From Bacterioplanoides pacificum (GTDB lineage: Bacteria; Pseudomonadota; Gammaproteobacteria; Pseudomonadales; Oceanobacteraceae), in NCBI RefSeq assembly GCF_042648445.1, contig NZ_JBHRYB010000007.1:11647-75646 (forward strand): a stretch of 64,000 bases of DNA, given 5' to 3'. The position numbers and the translations under genes are program-made. The notes beneath the pieces are model-generated. The model was not told where the DNA came from. It worked only from the letters and a program-made list of their open reading frames with translations, and did not search any database. This document shows positions 1-7,912 of the stretch, in pieces. How positions within the stretch are numbered: the first letter of the stretch is position 1; each line of letters starts with the position of its first letter.

Positions 1-1965
1 AAACAAGGGACTTCTGTCTGGGATGTGGCCCAGGTTGAGGTATTGCGCGGACCGCAGTCGACCCTGCAGGGACGTAACGCGCTGGCGGGTGCGGTGATTA
101 TCCGTACCGAAGATCCGACCTATGACTGGGATGCCAAAGCGCGGCTGATTGCCGGCAGCCATGGGCGTAAAGAATTAGCGGCTGCGGCGGGTGGTGCTCT
201 GATCGAAGATCAGCTGGCATTTCGTATTGCCGCGGAGGAACGTCGTTACGATGGCTATATCGATAACCCTAACCGCAGTGAGAATGCTGATTATCGGGAA
301 AGCGCCGATGTTCGCGCCAAGGTTTTATTTGAACCGCGTGCCGTCAGCGGCCTGAAGATTTTATATACCCATTCTCAGAACAATAATGAGGTTGGCGTTC
401 CCTGGCAGTCTTTGCAGTCGAAAGACCGTTATGATGATCCTCAGGTCTTCTTTAACGACCGCACCCGTGAAACCCTCGATGGCCGTTACAATATTCTCGA
501 TATTTCCTATCAGCTGAGCCCCAACCTGGTGCTTAATGCCATCACGTCACACAGCGATATCGATTACCACTATGACTGGGATGGGGATGCCGGGGCAGAT
601 CAGAATCTGAAACTGATCGATGACCGTGATGAACAGACGCTGACCCAGGAAGTGCGGCTGAATTTTGAGTTTGAGCGGGTATCCGGTGTATTCGGCGCTT
701 ATTACTCCGATCAGAGTGTTAAAGATGTCTCTTCCGGTGATCGTCTGATCCAGCTGTCACAATACGGTATTTCCGGCCCGGGGCTGGTGGCGCTGGGTGC
801 GTCACAAGGCATCACGCTCGATCTGCCAACCGCCACACTGCTGGCGAATCAGTATCCTGAATACGCCGGGCTGGACTACGGCAGCCAGTTCGAAGTGGAT
901 GTTGCCACTCAGGCATTGTTTTCTGACCTGACGTTTGCGCTGAATGATCGTATCGATCTGCTTGCCGGCATCCGTTACGACCGGGAAAAGCAGGAAAATG
1001 AAAGCGAAGATGTGGTTGCGATTGCCAGCCAGTTACCGGACCCGGCGGCGGTGGGTGCTGCGGTGGCACAACAAACCGATGCGCAGACCGGTCAGTTAGC
1101 GGCGGGTGCCATCAGCCTGATTAACGGCCGTCTGTTACAAACCGCCACCGATGCCTCGGTGGTGAAGCCACGGGTTGATAAAACGTTTTCTGCCTGGTTG
1201 CCAAAAATCGGCGCTACTTACCATTTCAGTGATGCGGTTTCTTCCAGCCTGGTGGTACAGAAAGCCTATCGTTCCGGAGGGGTGGGGCAGAACCTGGCTC
1301 AGGGTAAGGTATACAGCTATGACCCTGAGTACGTCACCAATTATGAATGGGCTGTACGCAGTCTGTGGCTGGATGGCCGTTTAGCCGCCAACACCAATGT
1401 GTTTTATCTCGACTGGCAGGATCAGCAGGTCAGTATTCAGGGCGATGCCGGCCAGTTTGATACCGAAACCGTGAATGCCGGTGAGTCGACCGTGAAGGGC
1501 GCAGAACTGGAGTTATTGTACTTTGACGCCAACTTTAACGGTTACTTTGGCCTTGGTCATAGTCAGACTGAATTTACCCGCTTTACCGAAGGGGATGATG
1601 ATCTGAAAGGCCGTGCCTTTGCTAACGCCCCGGAATGGACGGCAAACCTGGGTGGTAGTTACCGCATGGATAATGGTTTTGTTGTTAATGCCAATGCCAA
1701 TTATCAGGACACTTCCTATGTGCGGGTGAATCCAAATCTGCAGGATGGCAGCCGTTATGATCCACGCAACGATGCACGTACTGTGGTTAACGCGTCGGTC
1801 GGCTACGAATGGGATCATGTGACGCTGACGTTCGCGGTTGATAACCTCTTTGATCGTGAATATGTACAGGCCGCCAGTAAACAGCCGCAGGGCTCGCGTA
1901 ATGCATCCGAAGTGATCGGCCTGCCGCGGAGCTACTCGCTGAGTCTGCAAGCCAGCATGTGGTGA
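1..1965 (+). CDS. TonB-dependent outer-membrane receptor, 5' end outside window
   Basis: Gated outer-membrane barrel that takes up a ligand using TonB energy. The frame is open to base 1, so the signal peptide, TonB box and first part of the plug are missing; the GTG at 25 is an internal valine. The plug signature VEVLRGPQSTLQGRNALAG lies at the left end, followed by a long series of alternating beta strands. The C-terminus (SLSLQASMW) ends on an aromatic residue, as expected for BAM-dependent barrels. A hairpin terminator follows directly. The substrate cannot be read from the sequence: no siderophore or vitamin gene is in view. Confidence 0.93.
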   Translation, partial: KQGTSVWDVAQVEVLRGPQSTLQGRNALAGAVIIRTEDPTYDWDAKARLIAGSHGRKELAAAAGGALIEDQLAFRIAAEERRYDGYIDNPNRSENADYRESADVRAKVLFEPRAVSGLKILYTHSQNNNEVGVPWQSLQSKDRYDDPQVFFNDRTRETLDGRYNILDISYQLSPNLVLNAITSHSDIDYHYDWDGDAGADQNLKLIDDRDEQTLTQEVRLNFEFERVSGVFGAYYSDQSVKDVSSGDRLIQLSQYGISGPGLVALGASQGITLDLPTATLLANQYPEYAGLDYGSQFEVDVATQALFSDLTFALNDRIDLLAGIRYDREKQENESEDVVAIASQLPDPAAVGAAVAQQTDAQTGQLAAGAISLINGRLLQTATDASVVKPRVDKTFSAWLPKIGATYHFSDAVSSSLVVQKAYRSGGVGQNLAQGKVYSYDPEYVTNYEWAVRSLWLDGRLAANTNVFYLDWQDQQVSIQGDAGQFDTETVNAGESTVKGAELELLYFDANFNGYFGLGHSQTEFTRFTEGDDDLKGRAFANAPEWTANLGGSYRMDNGFVVNANANYQDTSYVRVNPNLQDGSRYDPRNDARTVVNASVGYEWDHVTLTFAVDNLFDREYVQAASKQPQGSRNASEVIGLPRSYSLSLQASMW

Positions 1966-1993
1966 TGCTGCAGCACTGATTTCGCCTGTTGTT

Positions 1994-2040
1994 CAACCGC
2001 AGCCGGGCCTGTCGTTCAGGTTTGGTTGCGGTTTTTTATT
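1994..2040 (+). terminator. Rho-independent terminator after the TonB receptor
   Basis: Arms AACCGCA (1995-2001) and TGCGGTT (2027-2033) pair, followed by a T-rich tail. It lies about 30 bases after the receptor stop. Confidence 0.75.
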
Positions 2041-2112
2041 TTGACTGGTTAAAAAATGATCAATCTGTCGGAGAGCTAATGTAAAAGCCTGTTTGGCATC
2101 GTTATAAGCAAC

Positions 2113-2489
2113 TCATTCACAGAATTATCCACAGAAACTGTGGAAATCCATGATTGATTTTCCCCAGGCAAATGTTCGTCCGAATGAATTTTTATCCGCT
2201 TTGCCCTTGACTTTGATCGCCTTATAAAAAATTGGCACTTTCGTATCAGATCGGGCTGGAGCCCTTGAAATATAAGGTTTTTTCGATTTTTTCTCAGCTG
2301 TGTAAAAAATAGACCAATTTGTGATAAGCCCGGTTTTACTGGCTTTGTGACAGTTTTAATCAGATTACTCACAAAGTTATTCACAGTTTCTGTGGGGAAC
2401 TTAACGCTTGACAGAGGTTTCTTATGCACAAGAGCGCGACGGTGGAAAAAGTTGCCATTTCAGTCGTTTCAGGGCTTGACTTGTGCACA
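2113..2489. other. Cluster of DnaA boxes in AT-rich gene-free DNA (candidate origin or DnaA-titrating site)
   Basis: The stretch 1966-2942 has no convincing gene. Its left half holds four DnaA boxes fitting TTWTNCACA: TTATCCACA at 2125-2133, TTATTCACA at 2377-2385, TTATGCACA at 2422-2430, and TTTTACACA on the minus strand at 2299-2307. Four one-mismatch copies lie at 2113-2121, 2139-2147 (minus), 2365-2373 and 2481-2489. Boxes at 2125 and 2377 sit in small palindromes (CACAGAAACTGTG and CACAGTTTCTGTG) that are inverted copies of each other. The DNA between them is AT-rich with runs of A and T, and GATC occurs at 2058, 2215 and 2249. This is the layout of a replication origin or a datA/DARS-type site. 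No dnaA, dnaN or mnmG is in the window, so origin status is inference. Confidence 0.5.
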
Positions 2490-2581
2490 AGTAAAACAGG
2501 TACAGCTGTTTTTACGGGTTTTTGTCAGCGCATACCTTGCCGGCTTTCACCCGCCAGCGTGCGAGCTCAGTTTAGTGGCAT

Positions 2582-2628
2582 AAAAAAACGCATTCAGGCC
2601 AGCACCCTCAGGCTGGTCTGAATGCGTT
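2582..2628 (-). terminator. Strong minus-strand terminator with no known gene upstream; candidate small RNA 3' end
   Basis: Seventeen-base arms 2587-2603 and 2612-2628 pair with one imperfect position. On the minus strand the hairpin is followed by seven Ts. On the plus strand no T run follows, so it serves minus-strand transcription. The only minus-strand DNA upstream before rpsF is the gene-free 2630-2940. A TTGACG with a weak -10 lies near 2838-2805 on the minus strand. An unannotated RNA of roughly 200 bases would fit; no known RNA family was recognised. Confidence 0.5.
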
Positions 2629-2906
2629 GTCTGCACTGAGCCGGGCGTTACCACACCACCCTCATAGTCTGATAAACGCCGGGATTTGTATAACTCGGTG
2701 GTAATAAATAGTAGCGCTTCGCCAGCCGGGCGTCGCTGTGGCGGGTTGTCGCAGCCGGCCACGCCGACTTGCGGCTAACTGTTTAACATTTGAACCGGGC
2801 GCCGCCCTCTGTTAACATCCGCGCTCCATTTTGTCCGTCAATTGCTCTACTGCAGAGTAATACACTGTTCCTGTTAACAGTGAGGGCAAACTCCTTGCCT
2901 TACCGG

Positions 2907-2936
2907 ATGGGCCGGAAGGCTATAACCCATAGGGAG
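2907..2936 (+). promoter_or_regulatory. Hairpin in the rpsF leader, possible S6:S18 autoregulatory site
   Basis: ATGGG (2907-2911) pairs with CCCAT (2926-2930) around an inner GCC-GGAA-GGC hairpin, directly before the ribosome-binding site AGGGAG (2931-2936). Many bacteria carry an S6:S18-binding hairpin with an exposed CCG in the rpsF leader. CCGG is present here, but the match to that motif is by eye only. Confidence 0.4.
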
Positions 2937-2942
2937 CTGACA

Positions 2943-3377
2943 ATGCGTCACTATGAAATCGTTTTTCTGGTACACCCAGATCAAAGCGAACAAGTACCAG
3001 CTATGGTAGAGCGTTACACCAATACAATCGAAGCTGACGGTGGCCAGATTCACCGCTTCGAAGACTGGGGTCGTCGCCACCTGGCTTACCCAATCAACGA
3101 CGTTCATAAAGCACACTACATTCTGATGAATGTTGAGTGTTCTCAGGACGCTCTGGACGAACTAACTACCAACTTCCGTTACAACGACGCTGTTCTGCGT
3201 AACCTGGTAATCCGTCGTGACGAAGCTGTTACTGATATGTCTCCGATCAAAGCTGCTGAAAGCCGTGAAGATCGTCGTCGCAGCGAATCTCGTCAGGAAA
3301 ACTCTGAAGAGAAGAAAGAAGCACCAGTAGCTGAAGAAGCTGCTGAAGAGACCCAAGCTGAAGACAGCGCTGAGTAA
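2943..3377 (+). CDS. rpsF: 30S ribosomal protein S6
   Basis: 144 residues. Binds 16S rRNA in the central domain of the 30S subunit as a pair with S18. It starts MRHYEIVFLVHPDQSEQ, the usual S6 opening, followed by the ferredoxin-like fold with YPINDVHKAHY in the middle. The last 35 residues are an acidic, glutamate- and alanine-rich tail, as in other gammaproteobacteria. The frame is open upstream to 2790, but the ATG at 2943 has a good AGGGAG site and matches the family start. First gene of rpsF-rpsR-DUF2232-rplI. Confidence 0.98.
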   Translation: MRHYEIVFLVHPDQSEQVPAMVERYTNTIEADGGQIHRFEDWGRRHLAYPINDVHKAHYILMNVECSQDALDELTTNFRYNDAVLRNLVIRRDEAVTDMSPIKAAESREDRRRSESRQENSEEKKEAPVAEEAAEETQAEDSAE

Positions 3378-3391
3378 TAGGAGACTGAGTC

Positions 3392-3622
3392 ATGGCACGT
3401 TTTTTCCGTCGTCGTAAGTTCTGCCGTTTCACTGCCGAAGGCGTATCTGAGATCGATTACAAAGATCTGGATACTCTGAAAGGTTACATCACTGAAACCG
3501 GCAAAATCGTACCAAGCCGTATCACTGGTACCCGTGCAAAATATCAGCGTCAGTTATCCACTGCGATCAAGCGCGCTCGTTATATTGCCCTTCTTCCATA
3601 CACTGATCAGCACGATAATTAA
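3392..3622 (+). CDS. rpsR: 30S ribosomal protein S18
   Basis: 76 residues, the standard length. Binds with S6 to the platform of the 30S subunit. MARFFRRRKFCRF and the core RITGTRAKYQRQL..AIKRARYIALLPY are diagnostic. It lies 14 bases after rpsF with its own GGAG site, so translation is coupled within the ribosomal operon. The cysteine in RKFCRF hints at the zinc-associated form common in Proteobacteria. Confidence 0.98.
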   Translation: MARFFRRRKFCRFTAEGVSEIDYKDLDTLKGYITETGKIVPSRITGTRAKYQRQLSTAIKRARYIALLPYTDQHDN

Positions 3623-3641
3623 TCGCTCTGGTTTTTAGCGT

Positions 3642-4499
3642 ATGAAGAAATTGGCTCAATGGGCCATGACCGGCCGCTGGCAGGCAACTGTCGCGGCCGG
3701 TGCTTGTCTGGCGATACCGCTGTTTTTCTGGCTTGGCGCTGCAATTTTAGCGCTGGTTATTTTGCGGTATGGCTGGCAACAGGCGGCTCAGGTTGTGTTA
3801 TGGGCTTTATTGCCGGGAATTACCTGGCTGGCCATGGGCGACCCGACGCCGTTGTTAACTGCTTTGGGCACCAGCGCCCTGGCGGTGGTGCTGCGGGCAA
3901 CCATTCGTCTCGATTGGACGGTGATGGTGTCAGCGGTATCAGGCATTGTGGTGTATTTCCTGTTGCCGTTGCTGTTACCCGAGGTGTTACCTCAGGTAAA
4001 AGACAGCAGTGAGCAGCTGATTGCGGAAGCCTTAAAGGAGCAACCGGAGTTATTAACTCAGTTGCAGCCGTTAGTGGCACCCATGATCAGTGGAGTATTA
4101 GCCGCGTTGCATGCGCTGGTATTTATGTTGTGTCTGTTACTGGGACGCTATTGGCAAAGCACCTTTTATAACCCGGGCGGGTTTGGTGCCGAGTTCAAAC
4201 AGCTCAGACTGCCACTGGCTTTTTCATTACCGGTCATGCTGGTGATGTTAACTGCTGGTCAGTTGGATCCGGAGCTGGCAGGTCTGATGCCGGTATTAAC
4301 CATACCGCTGATGCTCGCCGGACTGGCTCTGTTCCATGGCCTGGTCTCTCAGACCAAAGCCAGCCCGAACTGGATGATCGTTGTTTACATCGGTTTATTC
4401 GTGTTAGGGCAATACATGTACACATTACTAATTTTCGTAGCGTGTCTGGACAGTGCATGGAACTTCCGCGCGCGACTACCAAAAGACACGGCAGACTGA
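3642..4499 (+). CDS. DUF2232 (YybS-like) membrane protein
   Basis: 285 residues, almost entirely hydrophobic, with about seven to eight membrane segments and a short charged stretch near residues 120-145. A DUF2232 membrane protein sits at this place, between rpsR and rplI, in Pseudomonas and many marine gammaproteobacteria. Its role is not established; the position suggests growth-linked expression with the ribosomal genes. No catalytic motif is visible. The ATG at 3642 follows rpsR by 19 bases. Confidence 0.8.
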   Translation: MKKLAQWAMTGRWQATVAAGACLAIPLFFWLGAAILALVILRYGWQQAAQVVLWALLPGITWLAMGDPTPLLTALGTSALAVVLRATIRLDWTVMVSAVSGIVVYFLLPLLLPEVLPQVKDSSEQLIAEALKEQPELLTQLQPLVAPMISGVLAALHALVFMLCLLLGRYWQSTFYNPGGFGAEFKQLRLPLAFSLPVMLVMLTAGQLDPELAGLMPVLTIPLMLAGLALFHGLVSQTKASPNWMIVVYIGLFVLGQYMYTLLIFVACLDSAWNFRARLPKDTAD

Positions 4500-4537
4500 A
4501 CCTTTTAACGGTCTGGCCCTGTAATGAGGAATTGATT

Positions 4538-4984
4538 ATGCAAATTATTCTGTTAGAAAAAGTAGCAAACCTGGGTGAACTGGGTGAACAGGTAACGGTT
4601 AAGCCAGGTTACGCACGTAACTTCCTGTTCCCGCAAAACAAAGCGGTTCCTGCAACTAAAGTTAACGTTGAGCAGTTCGAAGCTCGTCGTGCTGAGCTGG
4701 AAAAAGCAGCAGCTGAAAAACTGGCTGAAGCAAACAGCCGTAAAGAGAAAATCGAAGGCATCGAGCTGTCTGTTGCAGTACGCGCAGGCGACGAAGGTAA
4801 GCTGTTCGGTTCTCTGGGTAACCGTGACATCGCTGAGCTGGCTACCGAAGCCGGTGTTGAGCTGAGCAAGTCTGAAGTTCGTCTGCCTACCGGTCCTATC
4901 CGTTCTGTTGGCGAGTTCGACGTTGCGATCCACCTGCACGCTGAAGTGAACGCGGTACTGAAACTGCACGTTGTTGCTGAGTAA
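4538..4984 (+). CDS. rplI: 50S ribosomal protein L9
   Basis: 148 residues. Binds 23S rRNA near the L1 stalk and helps keep the reading frame. The N-terminal domain MQIILLEKVANLGELG and KPGYARNFLFPQNKA, the long central helix rich in Ala, Glu and Lys, and the C-terminal domain with KLFGSLGNRDIA are all present. The frame extends upstream to 4442, but the ATG at 4538 follows GAGGA and gives the family start. A double hairpin terminator closes the operon. Confidence 0.98.
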   Translation: MQIILLEKVANLGELGEQVTVKPGYARNFLFPQNKAVPATKVNVEQFEARRAELEKAAAEKLAEANSRKEKIEGIELSVAVRAGDEGKLFGSLGNRDIAELATEAGVELSKSEVRLPTGPIRSVGEFDVAIHLHAEVNAVLKLHVVAE

Positions 4985-5032
4985 GTATTGTTAGCAACTC
5001 ATCCGCCTTTGGCCGGATGACAGTTGCAACAG

Positions 5033-5092
5033 AAAAAGGCACTATTAGGCTCTTTTCCTTATCGGGGATTGTGCAGATAGTGCCTTTTTTGT
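5033..5092 (+). terminator. Terminator closing the rpsF-rplI operon
   Basis: AAAAAGGCACTAT (5033-5045) pairs with ATAGTGCCTTTTTT (5077-5090). A weaker hairpin, GCAACT..CATCCG / CGGATG..AGTTGC, precedes it at 4994-5028. The stem is AT-flanked and can work in both directions. Confidence 0.8.
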
Positions 5093-5162
5093 ATCTGACG
5101 ATTCCTGCGGTGTTACAGACGACTCTGGTCTGATAAACAACGGGCTGATAAACAACGGGCTT

Positions 5163-6566
5163 ATGAACGACGACTACATTCCACACGCCGATGGCGATAT
5201 GAATGCCAGCAGTGGCACAGGCCGTACCCCTCCTCATTCGGTCGAGGCAGAGCAATCGGTACTCGGCTCGCTGATGCTGGATGAACGGGCCTGGGAAGCG
5301 ATCTCTGAAACCACCCAGGACAGTGATTTTTATCGTCATGATCACCGTATGATTTTCCGTTCCATCAGTCATCTGGTGAAATCGGAGCAGCCGATTGACG
5401 TAGTGACCGTTGCCGAAGAGCTGGAAGAGCGCGGGCAGCTGGAAAAAGTGGGCGGCGCGGCGTACCTCAGCCAGCTGGTGGATATGACGCCATCCATTGA
5501 TAACTGTGGTGCTTACGCTGAGATTGTGCGTGAGCGTTCGCAGCAGCGACGGTTAATTGAAGCCGCCAGCGAGATGATGGACAAGGCTTATGAGCCGGAT
5601 GGTGCTACCGCGCTGGATTTATTGTCGGATGCGGAAAAGTCGATCGCTCAGATTGCCGAAGGTAACCGCAAAGACGGTGGCCCGCAGGTGGTGGCGCCAC
5701 TGTTAAAAAGCACGCTGGATCAGCTGGATGAAATGTTTAACCAGCCGGATGGTTTATCCGGTCTGACGTCCGGCTTTACTGAAATCGACAACCGTACCTC
5801 AGGCTGGCAGAAATCCGATCTGGTGATTATTGCCGCCCGTCCGTCGATGGGTAAAACCACCTATGCCATGAACCTGGTGGAAAATGCTTTGCTGGGCAGT
5901 AAGCGGCCTTGTCTGGTGTTTTCGATGGAAATGCCGTCGGAATCGATTGTGATGCGGATGTTATCCTCAATTGGCAAAATCGATCAGACCCGTATCCGTA
6001 GTGGCAAGCTGGTTGATGACGATTGGCCCAAGCTGTCGGCGGCGGTCAATATGTTAAAAGACCTGCCACTGTATATCGACGATACCGCTGCGTTAACACC
6101 GCAGGAAATGCGCGCCCGGGCACGCAAGGTGTACCGCGAAAACAACAACGACCTGGCGATGATCATGGTCGATTACCTGCAGCTGATGCGGGTGTCGGGC
6201 CCGTCGGAAGGTCGTACCCAGGAAATTTCGGAAATTTCGCGCTCGTTAAAAGCGATGGCGAAAGAATTTAACTGTCCGATGATTGCGCTGTCGCAGCTTA
6301 ACCGCTCGCTTGAGCAACGTCCGAATAAACGCCCGGTTAACTCCGACCTGCGGGAATCCGGTGCCATCGAGCAGGACGCCGATATTATTCAGTTTATTTA
6401 CCGCGACGAAGTGTATAACGAAGACTCGCCCGATAAAGGCGTGGCGGAACTGATTACCGGTAAACACCGGAACGGTCCGATTGGTACCGACCGTTTAGCG
6501 TTTATTGGCAAATTTACCCGATTTGAAAACCTCGCCCATGGTTATGAGGGCGATGATGATTATTAA
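5163..6566 (+). CDS. dnaB: Replicative DNA helicase DnaB
   Basis: 467 residues, normal length, no intein. Hexameric 5'-3' helicase at the replication fork; also binds primase DnaG. The N-terminal domain starts around PPHSVEAEQSVLGS. Walker A is ARPSMGKT at about residue 228 and Walker B MIMVDYLQL at about 333. The arginine-finger region SDLRESGAIEQDAD follows near 400. The Shine-Dalgarno site before ATG 5163 is poor. A 15-base tandem repeat (GATAAACAACGGGCT twice, about 5132-5161) sits right before it, and the ATG at 5199 is a possible alternative. Confidence 0.97.
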   Translation: MNDDYIPHADGDMNASSGTGRTPPHSVEAEQSVLGSLMLDERAWEAISETTQDSDFYRHDHRMIFRSISHLVKSEQPIDVVTVAEELEERGQLEKVGGAAYLSQLVDMTPSIDNCGAYAEIVRERSQQRRLIEAASEMMDKAYEPDGATALDLLSDAEKSIAQIAEGNRKDGGPQVVAPLLKSTLDQLDEMFNQPDGLSGLTSGFTEIDNRTSGWQKSDLVIIAARPSMGKTTYAMNLVENALLGSKRPCLVFSMEMPSESIVMRMLSSIGKIDQTRIRSGKLVDDDWPKLSAAVNMLKDLPLYIDDTAALTPQEMRARARKVYRENNNDLAMIMVDYLQLMRVSGPSEGRTQEISEISRSLKAMAKEFNCPMIALSQLNRSLEQRPNKRPVNSDLRESGAIEQDADIIQFIYRDEVYNEDSPDKGVAELITGKHRNGPIGTDRLAFIGKFTRFENLAHGYEGDDDY

Positions 6567-6586
6567 GATCGCCAATTTCGAATAAA

Positions 6587-6693
6587 AAATAGCAGTCTAA
6601 TGTTTTCGAGAGCAGCAACAGGATGTTGCGTTCGCGCGGCAGGCACAGGGATGTGCCTTCGGCGCGGCGGCAGAAAATATTAGGCTGTTATTT
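6587..6693 (+). ncRNA. Structured intergenic element with two CsrA/RsmA-like hairpins
   Basis: Twenty-one-base arms at 6587-6607 and 6673-6693 pair completely if three G-U pairs are allowed, which suggests an RNA structure. Inside are two tight hairpins. GCAACA-GGA-TGTTGC lies at about 6613-6627. GGCACA-GGGA-TGTGCC at about 6642-6657 contains ACAGGGATGT, an exact fit to the CsrA binding consensus ACARGGAUGU. A CGCGC/GCGCG helix can form around the second. It may be a small CsrA/RsmA-binding RNA, a leader of the following acetyltransferase gene, or a copy of a dispersed hairpin repeat. Confidence 0.45.
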
Positions 6694-6746
6694 CTACGGA
6701 CATCCGTAATGAAATCAGCGATTAAACCAAGCATTGGTGATACTGC

Positions 6747-7325
6747 ATGAATTTTACTCCCGAGCTGCAATTTGAAGGTGCAGACTTCCGTGGCCGCGTT
6801 CGCTCCCTGAGCGACGATGATCAGGCCAACCTGTTAAATCTCTACCAGCATCCTGAACTGCCGGGACAACGGCCGCTGGATCCGGCGTCCGAAGCCGCCC
6901 AGGAGCATATCGCGCGAATGATTGAACTGAGCGTGCAAATGGCGGCGACTCAGCGTGGAATGATGTGGGCGCTGGAAATTAATGGCGAATTTCAGGGCAT
7001 GGTCAGCGTGTTTGACTGGCAACCATCGCAGTTACGGGCGACGTTGCGGGTTGATGGCCTGGCGGCGTTAACCCTGGCACAACGGGCGTCGGCGTTAACC
7101 GTGTGTATGGATTTTCTGAGTGAAAAATACCATATGCGCAATTTTGCTTATCAGTGGATTGTCGGGCAGGATCAGGCGCTGCTCGACACTCTGGCAGGTA
7201 TTGGTTTTGAGCCTTGTGCAACCCTGCGTGATGGCTGGAAGCTGATTGCTGACAACGGTGAAAAAACCTATGTCGATGTCATCCAGTTGCATCGTGTTGC
7301 TGACCTTCAGACTGGCGGAGAATAA
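6747..7325 (+). CDS. GNAT-family N-acetyltransferase
   Basis: 192 residues. Likely transfers an acetyl group from acetyl-CoA to an amine; substrate unknown. The overall pattern fits the GNAT fold of RimJ/RimL type: an N-terminal strand, MMWALEINGEFQGMVSVFDW as central strands, then helical YHMRNFAYQWIV and LLDTLAGIGFEPCATLRDGW, the usual NxAxxxxxxxxGF-type end. The classic Q/RxxGxG/A acetyl-CoA loop is weak. Overlaps the next GNAT gene by one base, so the two are co-translated. Confidence 0.65.
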   Translation: MNFTPELQFEGADFRGRVRSLSDDDQANLLNLYQHPELPGQRPLDPASEAAQEHIARMIELSVQMAATQRGMMWALEINGEFQGMVSVFDWQPSQLRATLRVDGLAALTLAQRASALTVCMDFLSEKYHMRNFAYQWIVGQDQALLDTLAGIGFEPCATLRDGWKLIADNGEKTYVDVIQLHRVADLQTGGE

Positions 7326-7870
7326 TGATGAACTGGAATTTTTCGACTCAGAATTTTGCCCTGCGGTTGCCGGATGCAAATAAAGACGGTGATGCGTTAT
7401 ACCAGCTGTTAAGTCAGCCACGGGTGATGGCCCATATCCCCAAAGCTGAAATGACGGTATCCGCTCAGGCGCTGGATGAACTGCGGCGGGTGGCCATGCG
7501 TTTCGAGGTGCGTGAAAGTGCCTGCTGGCTGGTAGAAGGAGTGTTTGACCAGCAACTGGTTGCGCGTATAGGCATACAAAAAATCAACTGGATGACAGAT
7601 AGCGCACAGATTTGGTGGGAGCTTAGTGATAGCATTAACTTTTCGGTACTTGCCGAAGTCGTTCCGGCGGTGATGAACTTTTGTTTCGACGAGCTGCAGC
7701 TGCACAGACTGGAAATGCGCCTGGCAGCGGGTTCGGAAAAACACGAAAATTATCTGAAACAAATCGGTTTTCAGCATGAAGGGTGTTTACCGGCACAACA
7801 GGAGTTTGACGGTAAAATCATCGATCTGGAACTGTATTCGTTTCTGGCGCAAGACCGTCAGAAAAACTGA
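7325..7870 (+). CDS. Second GNAT-family N-acetyltransferase
   Basis: 181 residues, RimJ/RimL-like. It starts inside the stop codon of the preceding GNAT (TAATG); a second ATG at 7328 is also possible. The order of segments matches its neighbour: LVARIGIQKINWMTDSAQIWWELSD, then MNFCFDELQLHRLEMRLAAGSEKHENYLKQIGFQHEGCL. The latter is the typical acetyltransferase C-terminal pattern, with Asn in HENY and IGFxxEG. Substrate unknown. The pair may be an old duplication. Confidence 0.75.
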   Translation: MMNWNFSTQNFALRLPDANKDGDALYQLLSQPRVMAHIPKAEMTVSAQALDELRRVAMRFEVRESACWLVEGVFDQQLVARIGIQKINWMTDSAQIWWELSDSINFSVLAEVVPAVMNFCFDELQLHRLEMRLAAGSEKHENYLKQIGFQHEGCLPAQQEFDGKIIDLELYSFLAQDRQKN

Positions 7871-7912
7871 TCAGCGGCTTAACGCCGCAACATTTTTATA
7901 TAAGGAAATACA

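Noticed and set aside
1513..1950. 145-codon minus-strand frame under the TonB receptor
   Set aside because: Shadow of the barrel coding region; no ribosome site or domain.
2076..2429. 117-codon minus-strand open frame in the region before rpsF
   Set aside because: It crosses all the main DnaA boxes and has no family-like pattern; AT-rich low-stop DNA explains it.
2547..2762. 71-codon minus-strand frame over the orphan terminator
   Set aside because: It reads straight through the terminator hairpin, so it cannot be a normal gene. A non-coding RNA is the better reading.
2630..2790. tRNA or known structural RNA on the minus strand
   Set aside because: No cloverleaf, no SRP, 6S or tmRNA signature could be traced.
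3659..4012. 117-codon plus-strand frame inside the DUF2232 gene
   Set aside because: Out-of-frame shadow of a long hydrophobic gene.
4553..4969. 138-codon minus-strand frame under rplI
   Set aside because: Antisense to a certain ribosomal gene with strong codon bias; shadow.
5163..6566. Intein in dnaB
   Set aside because: Length and motif spacing are those of an uninterrupted helicase.
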